A stretch of DNA of 64,000 nucleotides, from assembly GCA_018376445.1 (NCBI GenBank), contig JAHABL010000006.1:1-64000 (forward strand), given 5' to 3'. This document shows, one piece after another, positions 19,292-29,300 of the stretch; within the stretch, counting starts at the first letter, position 1, and each line of letters starts with the position of its first letter. Source of the DNA: Mycobacteriales bacterium. Its GTDB lineage: Bacteria; Actinomycetota; Actinomycetes; Mycobacteriales; Mycobacteriaceae. Position numbers and translations under genes: made by a program. The notes beneath the pieces were generated by a model. The model did not search any database, was not told the origin of the DNA, and worked only from the letters and a program-made list of their open reading frames with translations.

Positions 19292-19336
19292 GTGTATCGT
19301 CCAAAGTTAGACGATAATCATCTCCGTGAGTCCTGA
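19280..19336 (+). promoter_or_regulatory. Possible leader peptide overlapping the permease start
   Basis: A short frame starts at GTG 19280 or GTG 19292. The second start is preceded by GGGAGG at a good distance and gives VYRPKLDDNHLRES. It ends at TGA 19334-19336, just past the permease start codon in another frame. The permease GTG at 19326 has no Shine-Dalgarno of its own, so ribosomes finishing this peptide could re-initiate there. Inference from layout only. Confidence 0.3.
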
Positions 19337-20699
19337 ATTAATCATTCTCTGTATCGTGGTCGTTACCGCTCTGGCGTTCGACTTCACCAACGGATTCCAC
19401 GACACAGGCAACGCAATGGCTACCTCCATTGCCACCGGCGCACTGAAACCCAAAGTCGCCGTCTCCCTATCCGCAGCTTTAAACCTTGTCGGCGCATTTC
19501 TCTCCGTGGAAGTCGCAGCCACCGTCGCCAAAGGCATCGTCAACCTCGACAAAGTGGGCATTAACCTGGCAGACGGCAAAAACCACAAGTTGCTCCTGAT
19601 TGTCTTCTGCGGTCTCGTGGGCGGCATCCTCTGGAATCTCTTGACCTGGCTCTTCGGCCTCCCCTCCAGCTCCTCCCACGCCCTCTTCGGCGGCCTTATC
19701 GGCGCCGCCCTCATCTCCCTGGGGGCGGGTGGCGTCGTCTGGGGCGGCGTCATCGGCAAGATCGTCATCCCCGCCGTCCTCGCCCCCGTCGTCGCCGGCA
19801 TCATCTCAGCGATCGGCACTGCACTGGTCTACCTCATTACCCGCAAAGTCGAGCATGAGAAACAGATACGCGGCTTCCGCTGGGGACAAATCCTCTCCGC
19901 GTCCCTCATCTCCCTCTCCCACGGCACCAACGATGCCCAGAAGACGATGGGCGTCATCTTCCTCGCCCTGGTCGCCTACGGCAAGGTTAACCCGGATGAC
20001 GGTATTCCGATCTGGGTCAAGCTGTGCTGCGCATTGGCCATCGCCCTCGGCACCTACATCGGCGGTTGGCGCGTCATCCGCACCCTCGGTAAGGGCCTGG
20101 TAGAAATTGAATCCCCGCAAGGTATGGCCGCAGAAATGGCTAGTGCCGCGGTGATCCTCACCTCCTCCCACTTCGGCATCGCCCTCTCCACCACCCACGT
20201 CTCCACCGGCTCCATCCTCGGCACCGGCCTTGGCCGCAAAGGTGCAGAAGTGCGCTGGGGAGTCGCCGGACGTATGGTTATCGCCTGGGTAATTACCCTG
20301 CCCGCTGCCGCCATCGTCGGCGCCCTCACCTGGCTGATTGGCCACTACGTCGGCCTCCACAACGAACTGCTCGGCGTTATCGTCGTCTTCGCAGTGCTCG
20401 TCGCCACCGCCGGCTACATCTTCCACCACAGCCGCAAGACCCCCGTGAACGCCGAAAACGTGAACGACGACTGGGACGCCCACAACCCCACTCAGCTCAA
20501 CGACAACAACGGCAAAGCCCCCAAAGATCGCAAGTCCCACAAGCTCGGAAAGGACTCCAAGCAGGGCACAGTTGCTGCCACCCCGGCAACAACACTCGAC
20601 CCCACCACGACAGTGTCCACCGACTCCGTCACTAACGCCCCCGTCGCTGAGGCAGTCGCCGAAACCCTTCACACTCCGCAGCAGGGAGGTCAACGCTAA
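19326..20699 (+). CDS. pit: PiT-family inorganic phosphate permease
   Basis: Low-affinity, cation-coupled phosphate carrier of the cytoplasmic membrane. 457 residues, about ten membrane spans, with the two PiT repeats: DFTNGFHDTGNAMATSIATG near the N-terminus and SLSHGTNDAQKTMGVI around residue 200. The C-terminal 100 residues are hydrophilic and Thr/Asn/Lys-rich (cytoplasmic tail). Starts at GTG 19326; translation may be coupled to a short upstream frame. The stop overlaps the next gene's ATG (TAATG). The pair with a small membrane protein matches Rv0545c-Rv0544c. Confidence 0.94.
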   Translation: MSPELIILCIVVVTALAFDFTNGFHDTGNAMATSIATGALKPKVAVSLSAALNLVGAFLSVEVAATVAKGIVNLDKVGINLADGKNHKLLLIVFCGLVGGILWNLLTWLFGLPSSSSHALFGGLIGAALISLGAGGVVWGGVIGKIVIPAVLAPVVAGIISAIGTALVYLITRKVEHEKQIRGFRWGQILSASLISLSHGTNDAQKTMGVIFLALVAYGKVNPDDGIPIWVKLCCALAIALGTYIGGWRVIRTLGKGLVEIESPQGMAAEMASAAVILTSSHFGIALSTTHVSTGSILGTGLGRKGAEVRWGVAGRMVIAWVITLPAAAIVGALTWLIGHYVGLHNELLGVIVVFAVLVATAGYIFHHSRKTPVNAENVNDDWDAHNPTQLNDNNGKAPKDRKSHKLGKDSKQGTVAATPATTLDPTTTVSTDSVTNAPVAEAVAETLHTPQQGGQR

Positions 20700-20992
20700 T
20701 GTTGATAGAAACCCTTCGTAACCTGCCCGCCGTCCTTCTCGTTGGCCTCGTCTTCGGCGCTGGACTGCCCGTCCTCTTCGCCTTTGCCATGGCTGCCGGC
20801 TCCGGCAAGACCGAAGAAGTAGACGGCAAAATGGTGGAAGTGAAACCCCCAGCCATCCCCATGCGGGTCCTCTCCTACGTGCTCTTCGCACTCGTCATCG
20901 TCCTCATTGTGATGGGCGTTCTGTGGGTCTCCCAGCACTTCATCTACACCACCTTCGGACTCGACATCTTCCACACCGGCGGCAAGGGATAA
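20699..20992 (+). CDS. Small two-span membrane protein next to Pit
   Basis: 97 residues with spans at about 10-33 (VLLVGLVFGAGLPVLFAFAM) and 57-80 (VLSYVLFALVIVLIVMGVLW) and a short charged loop. Its ATG overlaps the permease stop, so the two proteins are probably made in fixed ratio. The homologue next to pitA in M. tuberculosis (Rv0544c) is also uncharacterised; a permease-accessory role is only inferred from coupling. Confidence 0.8.
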   Translation: MLIETLRNLPAVLLVGLVFGAGLPVLFAFAMAAGSGKTEEVDGKMVEVKPPAIPMRVLSYVLFALVIVLIVMGVLWVSQHFIYTTFGLDIFHTGGKG

Positions 20993-21055
20993 CCACCCGC
21001 GTTCCCACCGCCCCCAATAATCACATAACTCTTCCACAGGAAGCGGCGTCTTCCC

Positions 21056-22291
21056 ATGCACCTCCAGGTACTCACCCTCGCCCCCACGCGAGATAGCTAC
21101 CGCCAAGCAGAACCCTGCTTAGCGACCATGTTGCAGGGTGACGCCGCTTCCGCCTATTTACCCGCCCCCACCACCGCTGCCGGAACCGCCGCCCTCACCC
21201 AACTCACCCCCTACCTCCCCCACCTCGCAGCTGACACCACCCTCGTCGTCGCCACCTCCGGCACCACCGGAGACCCAAAATATGCCCAGCTAGGAGCACC
21301 CCAACTACGCGCCTCCGCCACCGCCACACACCAAGTACTGGGCGGCCCCGGAGCCTGGCTCCTCCCCCTCCCACCCCACCACATCGCCGGCATGCAAGTA
21401 CTCCTCCGCAGCCTCGCCGCCGGATATGAGCCCACTCTCCAAGACACCCGCGGCGGATTCACCCTGGACAGCTTCGCCACCCTCACCCACCAACTGTTGG
21501 AACGCACCCCAGACACCCGGCACTACACCAGCCTCGTCCCCACCCAACTTCACAAAATCCTCACCGCCACTGCCCACAGCGACCCAGCCGGCCACGCAGC
21601 TCTCCAAGCACTCACCTGCTTCGACGCCATACTGGTAGGGGGCGCTGCCCTCGCACCCGAACTACTGCGCCAAGCAACCGACGCGGGTGCCCGCCTAGTC
21701 CGCACCTACGGCGCCTCCGAAACCGCGGGCGGATGCGTCTACGACGGTGTTCCCCTACCCGGCGCACGTGTCGAAATCGAGGATGCTACTGGGCGCATCT
21801 GGCTGGGCGGAGACACCATTGCCACCGGCTACCTCAACAAACCCCACCACGTTGCCTGGCAACGCCCCGGCTGGTTCCGCACCGATGACCACGGCCACTG
21901 GGACACCACCCACACCCCACCACGCCTCCACGTAGACGGGCGCCTTGACGACGCCATCTCCAGTGGCGGACTCACCATCTTCCCACACGTCGTCGAAAAC
22001 GTCCTCGCCACCCATCCAGCTATTGCGCAAGCGGTCGTCCTCGGCCGACCCGACGAGCGCCTGGGTGAACACGTAGCAGCCGTCATTGTGCCAACCACCG
22101 CCCCACAGGCAACTCCCGACTTTCTCCCCACCCTGGCAGAACTCCGTACCTGGGTCATGGATGCCGGGCTCCCCGCCACAGCCGCCCCCCGCGAACTCAT
22201 CGTCCGCACCAGCCTCCCCTTAAAAGGTATCGGCAAAATCGACCGACGGGCCCTCCAGGGCAGCCTGCCAGAAACGGCCCCACCGGCGTGA
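21056..22291 (+). CDS. menE: o-Succinylbenzoate-CoA ligase
   Basis: Adenylate-forming enzyme that activates o-succinylbenzoate with CoA. 411 residues, short for the family as usual in actinobacterial MenE. P-loop-like VVATSGTTGDPK (about 63-74), LLPLPPHHIAGMQVLLRSL, the YGASETAGG motif, FRTDDHGHW, VDGRLDDAISSGG hinge, and catalytic lysine in LPLKGIGKIDRRAL near the C-terminus. Followed by menA 57 bases later. Confidence 0.93.
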   Translation: MHLQVLTLAPTRDSYRQAEPCLATMLQGDAASAYLPAPTTAAGTAALTQLTPYLPHLAADTTLVVATSGTTGDPKYAQLGAPQLRASATATHQVLGGPGAWLLPLPPHHIAGMQVLLRSLAAGYEPTLQDTRGGFTLDSFATLTHQLLERTPDTRHYTSLVPTQLHKILTATAHSDPAGHAALQALTCFDAILVGGAALAPELLRQATDAGARLVRTYGASETAGGCVYDGVPLPGARVEIEDATGRIWLGGDTIATGYLNKPHHVAWQRPGWFRTDDHGHWDTTHTPPRLHVDGRLDDAISSGGLTIFPHVVENVLATHPAIAQAVVLGRPDERLGEHVAAVIVPTTAPQATPDFLPTLAELRTWVMDAGLPATAAPRELIVRTSLPLKGIGKIDRRALQGSLPETAPPA

Positions 22292-22348
22292 GCTTTGCGT
22301 TCCCACCGCTCATAGGAGCACCCGCGCGGAAAGTGCAAGAATAGACCC

Positions 22349-23317
22349 GTGAACGACGCCACCATCCCCACCACCCCTAGCCCAGAGATCCCACACTACA
22401 CCGCCACCTTCCACGACTGGCTCATCGGGGCCCGCACCCACACCTGGCCCAATGCCATCGCCCCCGTTATTGTCGGCACCGCCGCCGCCATCCGTATCTT
22501 GGGCGCAGACTGGCTCCACAACTTGATCTGGGTGCGTGCCCTCCTCGCCATGATGGTGGCCTGGGCACTCATCGTGGGGGTGAACTTCGCCAACGACTAC
22601 TCCGACGGCATCCGCGGAACCGATGACGATCGCGTCGGCCCACAACGCCTCACCGGCTCCGGGCTAGCCAAACCCTCCCATGTGAAAGCCGCCGCGTTTG
22701 GCTTCTTCGGCATCGCCGGGGTCGCCGGCATTGCACTCTGCCTCATCTCCGGCTTCTGGTGGCTCATCCTCATCGGTATCTGCTGCGTCTCCGCCGCCTG
22801 GTTCTACACCGGCGGAAAACACCCCTACGGCTACCGTGGCCTCGGAGAAGTCATGGTCTTCATCTTCTTCGGGCTGATCGCCGTCATGGGCACACAGCTC
22901 ACCCAGCTGGGCAGCATCAGCTGGGAAGGGGCGGTAGCAGCTGTCGCCGTCGGCGCCTTCTCCTGCGCCAACAACCTCGTGAACAATTTGCGCGATATTC
23001 CCTCCGATACCGCCTCCGGCAAGATCACCCTGGCGGTACGCCTGGGTGACAAGCGCACCCGTATTCTCGATGCGTTCTTGGTGTTCGGACCGTTCATCCT
23101 GAGCTGCGTACTGGCACTGAGTTCGGTGTGGACCCTTCTCTCCCTCCTCGCCCTCCCTCTCGCCTGGAATGCCTACACCCCGGTCCGTACTGGACAGGTG
23201 GGGCCGGCCCTGGTGGTGTCGTTGAAGCGAACCGGCAAAGCCATGCTGGTCTGGTCTCTCCTGCTGGGCGTGGGACTAGCGCTAGGGGCCCTCGGTGTGG
23301 GTGTGGCAATTGGTTAA
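22349..23317 (+). CDS. menA: 1,4-Dihydroxy-2-naphthoate polyprenyltransferase
   Basis: UbiA-superfamily membrane enzyme that attaches the prenyl chain to dihydroxynaphthoate, giving demethylmenaquinone. 322 residues from GTG 22349, about eight spans. First Asp-rich motif NFANDYSDGIRGTD (about 73-86) and second NNLRDIPSDTASGK (about 213-226) are diagnostic. Substrate chain would come from the polyprenyl synthase at about 10 kb; its product feeds MenG. Confidence 0.96.
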   Translation: MNDATIPTTPSPEIPHYTATFHDWLIGARTHTWPNAIAPVIVGTAAAIRILGADWLHNLIWVRALLAMMVAWALIVGVNFANDYSDGIRGTDDDRVGPQRLTGSGLAKPSHVKAAAFGFFGIAGVAGIALCLISGFWWLILIGICCVSAAWFYTGGKHPYGYRGLGEVMVFIFFGLIAVMGTQLTQLGSISWEGAVAAVAVGAFSCANNLVNNLRDIPSDTASGKITLAVRLGDKRTRILDAFLVFGPFILSCVLALSSVWTLLSLLALPLAWNAYTPVRTGQVGPALVVSLKRTGKAMLVWSLLLGVGLALGALGVGVAIG

Positions 23318-23606
23318 AGTGGGGAGGTAGGAGTTCCCCGACGCTACTCCTCCCGGTGCCCCCTCCGTCAACTATCCGCGGGGCTAGAACGGGCGGGAAG
23401 ACTCCTCCCAGCATCACTCCAGAGATGATGGTGACGATGGCAGCACCGGCAGCACCAGTAATCTCGAGAACACCCGCCCTACCCCCGCTGACGACCCCGA
23501 TTTTTTGCGCAAAGTCTAACGTCCAAAACCTTCGCTAGCTCCTACTTCTCTCGCTACAGTGAGAACATCATCGCCGGATCACAGCGTGATGCGAGGAGCA
23601 ACACCC
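23318..23606. other. Intergenic region after menA
   Basis: Holds an imperfect hairpin just after the menA stop (about 23326-23353, AGGAGT/ACTCCT arms), a possible weak terminator. The rest contains a minus-strand frame with a hydrophobic stretch but no acceptable start. No gene is called. Confidence 0.35.
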
Positions 23607-25880
23607 ATGACGGGCACCATTGTCGGCTATCCCATCGGTCACTCACGCTGGCAAGTGCGCTCACTCTCGGGCTAGCCAGTATGCTCCCCTCCCTCTCCCC
23701 TGCCCACGGCGCAACTCTCTCCGGTAGCCCCACCCTGCCCGGCGCCGGAATACCCAACACCGTCAGCGCCAACACCGTCACTGGCTGGCCAGATACTGGT
23801 TGGCTCGGCACTCCCCCCTACCAGTTCCCCGGCAACGATGGCCAACCCCATAACATCACCTGGGATAAACACTCGTACATAGTGGACGGTCAACGCCTCA
23901 CCATCTGGTCGGGAGAACTTCACTACTGGCGCCTCCCCTCCCCCCAGCACTGGCGGGATATTTTCCAAAAGATGAAGGCTGCCGGCTTCAACGCCGTCTC
24001 CCTCTACTTCTTCTGGGGCTACCACCAGAGCGCCCCCGACCTTCCCCTCGACTTCTCCGGCATCCGCGATGTCGATCTCCTCCTCCGCCTGGCAGACCAA
24101 CAGCGCCACCACCACCCGCTCCGACCGCGACCCCACCAACTGGGAGCAACAACGCACCTGGCTCCGCAGCATCAACCACATCCTGGCCCGCCACCAGGTC
24201 ACCACCGGCGGCGGCTCCGTCCTCCTGTACCAAGTGGAAAATGAAGAGCCCAACGACTCCAAACCTTACGAAAACTACCTCGCACGCCTGGTGAAGGTTG
24301 CTCGTGCAGACGGCATCACCGTGCCAATCTTCCACAATGACCCCGCGCCCGGCAATAACTGGGCATACAGCACGCCGCGAACCGGTCTCAACACCTACTC
24401 CTACGATGAATACCCGGTCCTCTTTGACTGCGCCGCCGCCTGCAAAGAACTCGTCGACCACGGAGAGAACGTCGATCGCGCCTTCGCCGCCGCCCACAAC
24501 TCCCCACACTTCATCGCAGAATGCCAAGGAGGGGCCTTCACCGCCTACGGTGCCTCCTTCGATCCCACCACGTGCGCCGACTTTGTTGACGGCAACTTCT
24601 ACCGCCAGTGGATCGCCCTCAATAATGGGAATGGCGTCACCGCCTTCAACTACTATATGCTCTTCGGCGGCACGAACTGGGGCTGGACTGGCTCACCCCG
24701 CAACGGGTTTACCTCCTACGACTACGGCGCCTCCATCACCGAGGATCGCGATCTACGAGACAAGCTGTCCGTGCAGAAGGAAAACGGCTACTTTTACTGC
24801 GCCTTCCCCCAACTCGTCATGATGGACAGTGCCTCCGCCCCCGCCCTCACTCACAAATGGGGAGGAAAGATCAAGGGTTACCGGCGGGTCGCTGCCGGGA
24901 TGCGCCATCTCTCCATGTCCGGCCGCGGCTCCCAATACCTGGCCTTCCGCCTGGCCGACTCCAACGATGTCACCCTCACCAAATTCACCACTGCACTACG
25001 CCTTGTCGGCCCCACCGGCCAGAAGGTCACCTTCCCACGCGTCCCTCAAGAAGGCCAACTCATTCTGCACGGCCGCGATGCTTTACAGATCCCGGTGGAC
25101 TTCACTATCGGCGATTGGGGAGCCTACTACTCCACCGGACAGCTCTTCTTCAACGGGCACTTGGCTGGCCGCCCCTTCGCGGTGGTGACGGGTACCGCCG
25201 GAGACCGGGGAGAGATCGTCCTCCACACCCCACATCGGCCCCAAGTGAGCAGCCGCAACACCTCCGTCACCTCCAGCTGGGATAGTGGCACGCACCAACT
25301 ACGCATCAACTATGACTGGAGCTTCCACTACGACATCACTGTCACCATGCGCGGCAACACACCTCTCACCCTGCACATAGCCGACCGGCAGAGCCTGATC
25401 CGCACCTGGTCCCCCAAAAACTGGCTCAACGGCACCATGCACGGCATGCTGGTAGACAACGCCGATCTTGTCAGCGGCGTCTACTACCAGGGCAATACCG
25501 CCCACCTCACCGGCTCCATTCGCGCACCCCAGCGCATCAACCTCTGGCTGCCTGCCGGCATCATCCATGCCACCTGGAACGGGCAGCCTCTGACCCTCCA
25601 CAAAGCCGGCATCCACTACCAGGCCACCCTCCCTGGCCCCGCCGCCATCACCCTCCCCACCCTCACGTGGGTAAAGCATGAGGAAAGCTACGAGCCTAAC
25701 CCCGCCTACAACGACTCGTACTGGCGGACCGCCAACCTTAAACGCACCTGTAACCCGCAGCAGGGGCCCGGCTTCTTCCAACGAATCGTCCTCGATGCGA
25801 ACGCCTACGGCTACCGCGACGTGCAGCGACACCTTCTCCCGCCCTATCCGCGTGTACCCGAGGTGACTGTTCAGCGGTAG
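23607..25880 (+). pseudogene. Decayed secreted GH35 beta-galactosidase
   Basis: A diverged copy of the intact GH35 gene immediately downstream. GAGGAG followed by ATG 23607 marks the old start, but that frame stops at 23672-23674 while the signal-peptide-like sequence (SLTLASALTLGLASML) continues in another frame, so one frameshift lies near the start. A second lesion near 24085-24090 corresponds to an 83-base deletion relative to the intact copy, with CGC at both ends; it removes the conserved ARPGPY strand and shifts the frame. A third is an in-frame loss of 891 bases (297 codons) near 25810, deleting most of the C-terminal beta-sandwich part. Both catalytic glutamate regions survive (VENEE, IAECQGGAF). 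Unlikely to give an active enzyme. Confidence 0.85.
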
Positions 25881-26220
25881 TCCAGGGGGCCATGGAGCAG
25901 TAACGGTACAGCTAGTGCGAAGTGCCGGTAGTGCTCAGAAAGCAGTTCCAAGTGAGCAGCGCCCACTAAGAAGTGCCCACTAAACAGCCTCCAGCAGGAG
26001 CGATTGCTCTCTGACACACATAGGCCTACCACCTTTCTGCAGGGTTACGGCAATGGTTGCCGTCGCTGCGACGTGGCGAAAATCTCGCCGCCCATTCGCG
26101 AGTATTTCACCGCTTTTCCGCAACTCAGCAGGTCACGGCAATGATCGATTAAGAAACTGTGACACGCCCTTTTTGAGGTACGTTGCATACTTGCCATCTG
26201 TGCACGTCAGAGCACGAAAA
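25881..26220. other. Intergenic region between the GH35 copies
   Basis: About 340 bases without a gene. Contains a small perfect hairpin ACGGCAA-TGG-TTGCCGT at 26047-26063, an ACGGCAATG repeat of its left arm at 26135-26143, and two GCCCACTAA copies 14 bases apart near 25960-25983. It should include the promoter of the intact GH35 gene; no convincing hexamer pair was found. Confidence 0.4.
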
Positions 26221-26286
26221 GCAGAGTTCTACTTTTGGATAAAGTGGGGGTGACGCCGTGTTCTCGCCACGGCACCACAACTCTGC
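26221..26286 (+). promoter_or_regulatory. Structured 5' leader of the GH35 gene
   Basis: GCAGAGTT (26221-26228) can pair with AACTCTGC (26279-26286), enclosing an inner hairpin GCCGTG/CACGGC with a 7-base loop. The closing strand ends directly before GTGAGGAG, the ribosome-binding site. Such a fold could modulate initiation or mRNA stability. The pseudogene copy does not share it. The regulatory role is inferred. Confidence 0.4.
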
Positions 26287-26300
26287 GTGAGGAGCAAGAC

Positions 26301-29300
26301 ATGGCATTTGCCACCAAGCACCCGATGTCTCGGGTGGTTTCCTTGACAAGCGCTGTAGCTCTGAGTTTGGCCACCCTGGTTCCCATGTCTTCCATGGCAC
26401 CAGCCTCCGCCGCACCTCAAGCTGCGCCGTCTTCCCAATGGATCAAGTCAACCAACTATAAGTACCCAGGAAACGATGGCAAACGCCATAAAGTTACTTG
26501 GGATAAGTACTCCTACAAAGTCGATGGGCAGCGCCTCAACATCTGGTCTGGCGAAGTACATTACTGGCGACTTCCCTCCCCCAACCAATGGCGCGACGTC
26601 CTACAGAAGATGAAGGCCGCCGGCTTCAACGCCGTCTCCTTCTACTTCTTCTGGGGCTTCCACCAGAGCGCCCCTGACACCCCCTTCGACTTCTCCGGCA
26701 TCCGCGATATGGATCTGCTGCTCCGCATGGCTGCAGAAGAAGGTCTCTACGTTATCGCCCGCCCCGGCCCATACATCAACGCTGAAATCTCCATGGGTGG
26801 TATGCCCGCCTGGCAGACGAACAGTTCACTGCCACTACGTACCGCTTGGGACAGCACCAACTGGAAAGAACAGCGAGCCTGGCTACGGGCCATTAACCGC
26901 ATCCTGGCGCGCCACCAGGTCACCAATGGGGGTGGCTCAGTTCTTCTCTATCAAGCAGAGAATGAAGAGCTACTCTCGGTGGGCCCCTACGCCGATTACG
27001 TGAAGAAAATCGTCAAGGCCGCTAAGGACGATGGCATCACCGTGCCTATCTTCCACAACGACTACGCCCCCATGAGCAACTGGGCCTTTACCACCAAGGA
27101 CACCGGGCTGGACGTCTACTCCTACGACGACTACCCCATCCGCTTCGACTGCTCCGCCGAACGCCAAAAGCTCAGCGACCACAACTGGCACATCGACCCC
27201 GCATTTAAAGCCGCCAACAACTCACCCCACTTCATTGCGGAAGCACAAGGTGGCGCCTTTACCCCGTGGGGCGCGTCCTTCAACGCCTCTGCCTGTGAAC
27301 GCTTTGTCGACGCCAACTTCTACCGCCAGTGGGCGGCTCTGAACAACGGCGCCGGTGTTACCGCCTTCAACTACTACATGATCTTCGGCGGCACGAACTG
27401 GGGCTGGACCGGCTCCGCCCACTCCGGCTTCACCTCCTACGACTACGGCGCCTCCATTACCGAGGACCGCAACCTGCGCGACAAACTGTCCGTGCAGAAG
27501 GAAAACGGCTACTTCCACCGCGCCTTCCCGCAGCTGGTGGTCATGGATGCAGCCTCCAACCCGGCCGTCAACAATGTGCACGGCTCCAAGGTGAGGAGCT
27601 ACCTGCGTACCTCCGCTGGCATGCGCAACCTATCCATGTCCAGCAAGGGCTCGCAGTACATGGCGTTCCGCCTAGCCAACTCCAACGACACCACCCTCAC
27701 CAAGTTCACCACCAGTCTGACCACCTACGCCCCGAACGGCCAGAAGGTCACCTTCAACCGGGTACCGCAGGAAGGCCAGCTCATTCTGCACGGTCGCGAC
27801 GCCTTACAGATACCGGTGGACTTCAAGATCGGTGACTGGGGAGCCTACTACTCCACCGGACTGCTGTTCTTCAATTCCCCCATGAAGGGCCGCCCGCTGG
27901 CCGTACTGACCGGCACCGCCGGAGACCGAGGCGAAATTGTGCTGCACGCCCCCACCAAGCCAGTGGTGAAGAGCGGCAACAAGTCGGTCACCTACACCTG
28001 GGACAAGGCCAAAAAACAACTGCGGATCAACTACGACTGGGGCTTCCCCTACGACATCAAAGTGTCCATGAAAGGTAAGGCTCCTCTGACCCTCCGCATC
28101 GCGGACCGTCACAGCCTCATCCGCTCCTGGTCCCCGCAGAACTGGTTGAACGGCAGGATGCAGGGCATCCTCGTGGAGAACGCGGACCTCGTTCGCTCCG
28201 TCCGCTACGAGGGCAACACTGCACACCTGGTGGGCTCCACCACCAAGCCGCAGAACGTTAAAATCTGGCTTCCCCAGGGCATCACCAACGCCACCTGGAA
28301 TGGCCAGGCCCTGCCGTTGGAAAAGGCTGGAACCCACTACCGCGCTGCCCTCCCCGGACCCGCCGCTGTCTCCGTTCCGAGGCTGAAGTGGGTGAAGCAC
28401 GAGGAAGGCTACGAAGCCAACCCGAACTTCGACGATTCCCGGTGGCGCGTCGCCAACATCAAACATCCGAAGAACTTCCGGCAGGGCCCGGGCTTCTTCC
28501 AGGATGTCGTCCTGGATGCGAACGCCTACGACTTCCATGAAGGTGACGTCTGGTACCGCGCCCACTACACCGCCGCCACTGACGACCCCGCTATCTGGGT
28601 GAAGGCCTTCGGCGCCCCGGGCTCCAACTTCCTGGTGTGGATGAATGGCAAGTATGTGGGTGCCTCCGCTGCCGTGAAGGGTAGCGTAGCAGACACCGGC
28701 CTGGACAACGAGTCCTCCAAGGACCCGACCGCCAACCTAACGGAAAGCCCCAAGTCCATCAGCTTTAAAGTGCCGCGCGGCACCGTGAAGAAGGGGCAGA
28801 AGGTCGTCCTCTCCATCCTGCTGCGCAACAACGGCCAGCGCGTGGACTGGGAAGGCATCGGCAACAACCTGCACGCAATGGGTGTGCTAGATGCCCGCGT
28901 AGGTAACAAGGGCAAGGTGACCTGGAAGATCCAGGGCGCCCGCGGCGGCATCCACCCAGTAGATAAGGTTCGCGGAATCTACAACAACGGTGGTCTCTAC
29001 GGCGAGCGTGCCGGCTGGTATCTGCCCGGCTTCCCCGACAACACCTGGAAGCCGGCAGCCACCATGCATGCCACTAAGCCGGGCGTCACCTGGTACCGCT
29101 CCGACTTCACCCTTAATGCCCCCGCCAACCAGGACGTCATGCTGCGGCTGAACGTCAAGTCCAAGCGCTTCGAGCCGAACCGCAAGGACAAGGCACACAC
29201 CGTCATGTTCATCAACGGCTGGAACGTGGGAACCTGGGTGGGAAATGTGGGCCCGCAAAAGTCCTTCACCATCCCTGCTGGTTTCCTTAACCGCAACGGC

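Noticed and set aside
23337..23530. Minus-strand frame with a hydrophobic stretch (ITGAAGAAIVTIISGVMLGG) after menA
   Set aside because: No usable start codon or ribosome-binding site; may be a remnant, but cannot be distinguished from chance.
25881..26300. Short repeats between the GH35 copies as an IS or CRISPR remnant
   Set aside because: Only two 9-base copies and one small hairpin; no transposase fragment, terminal inverted repeats or regular spacing.
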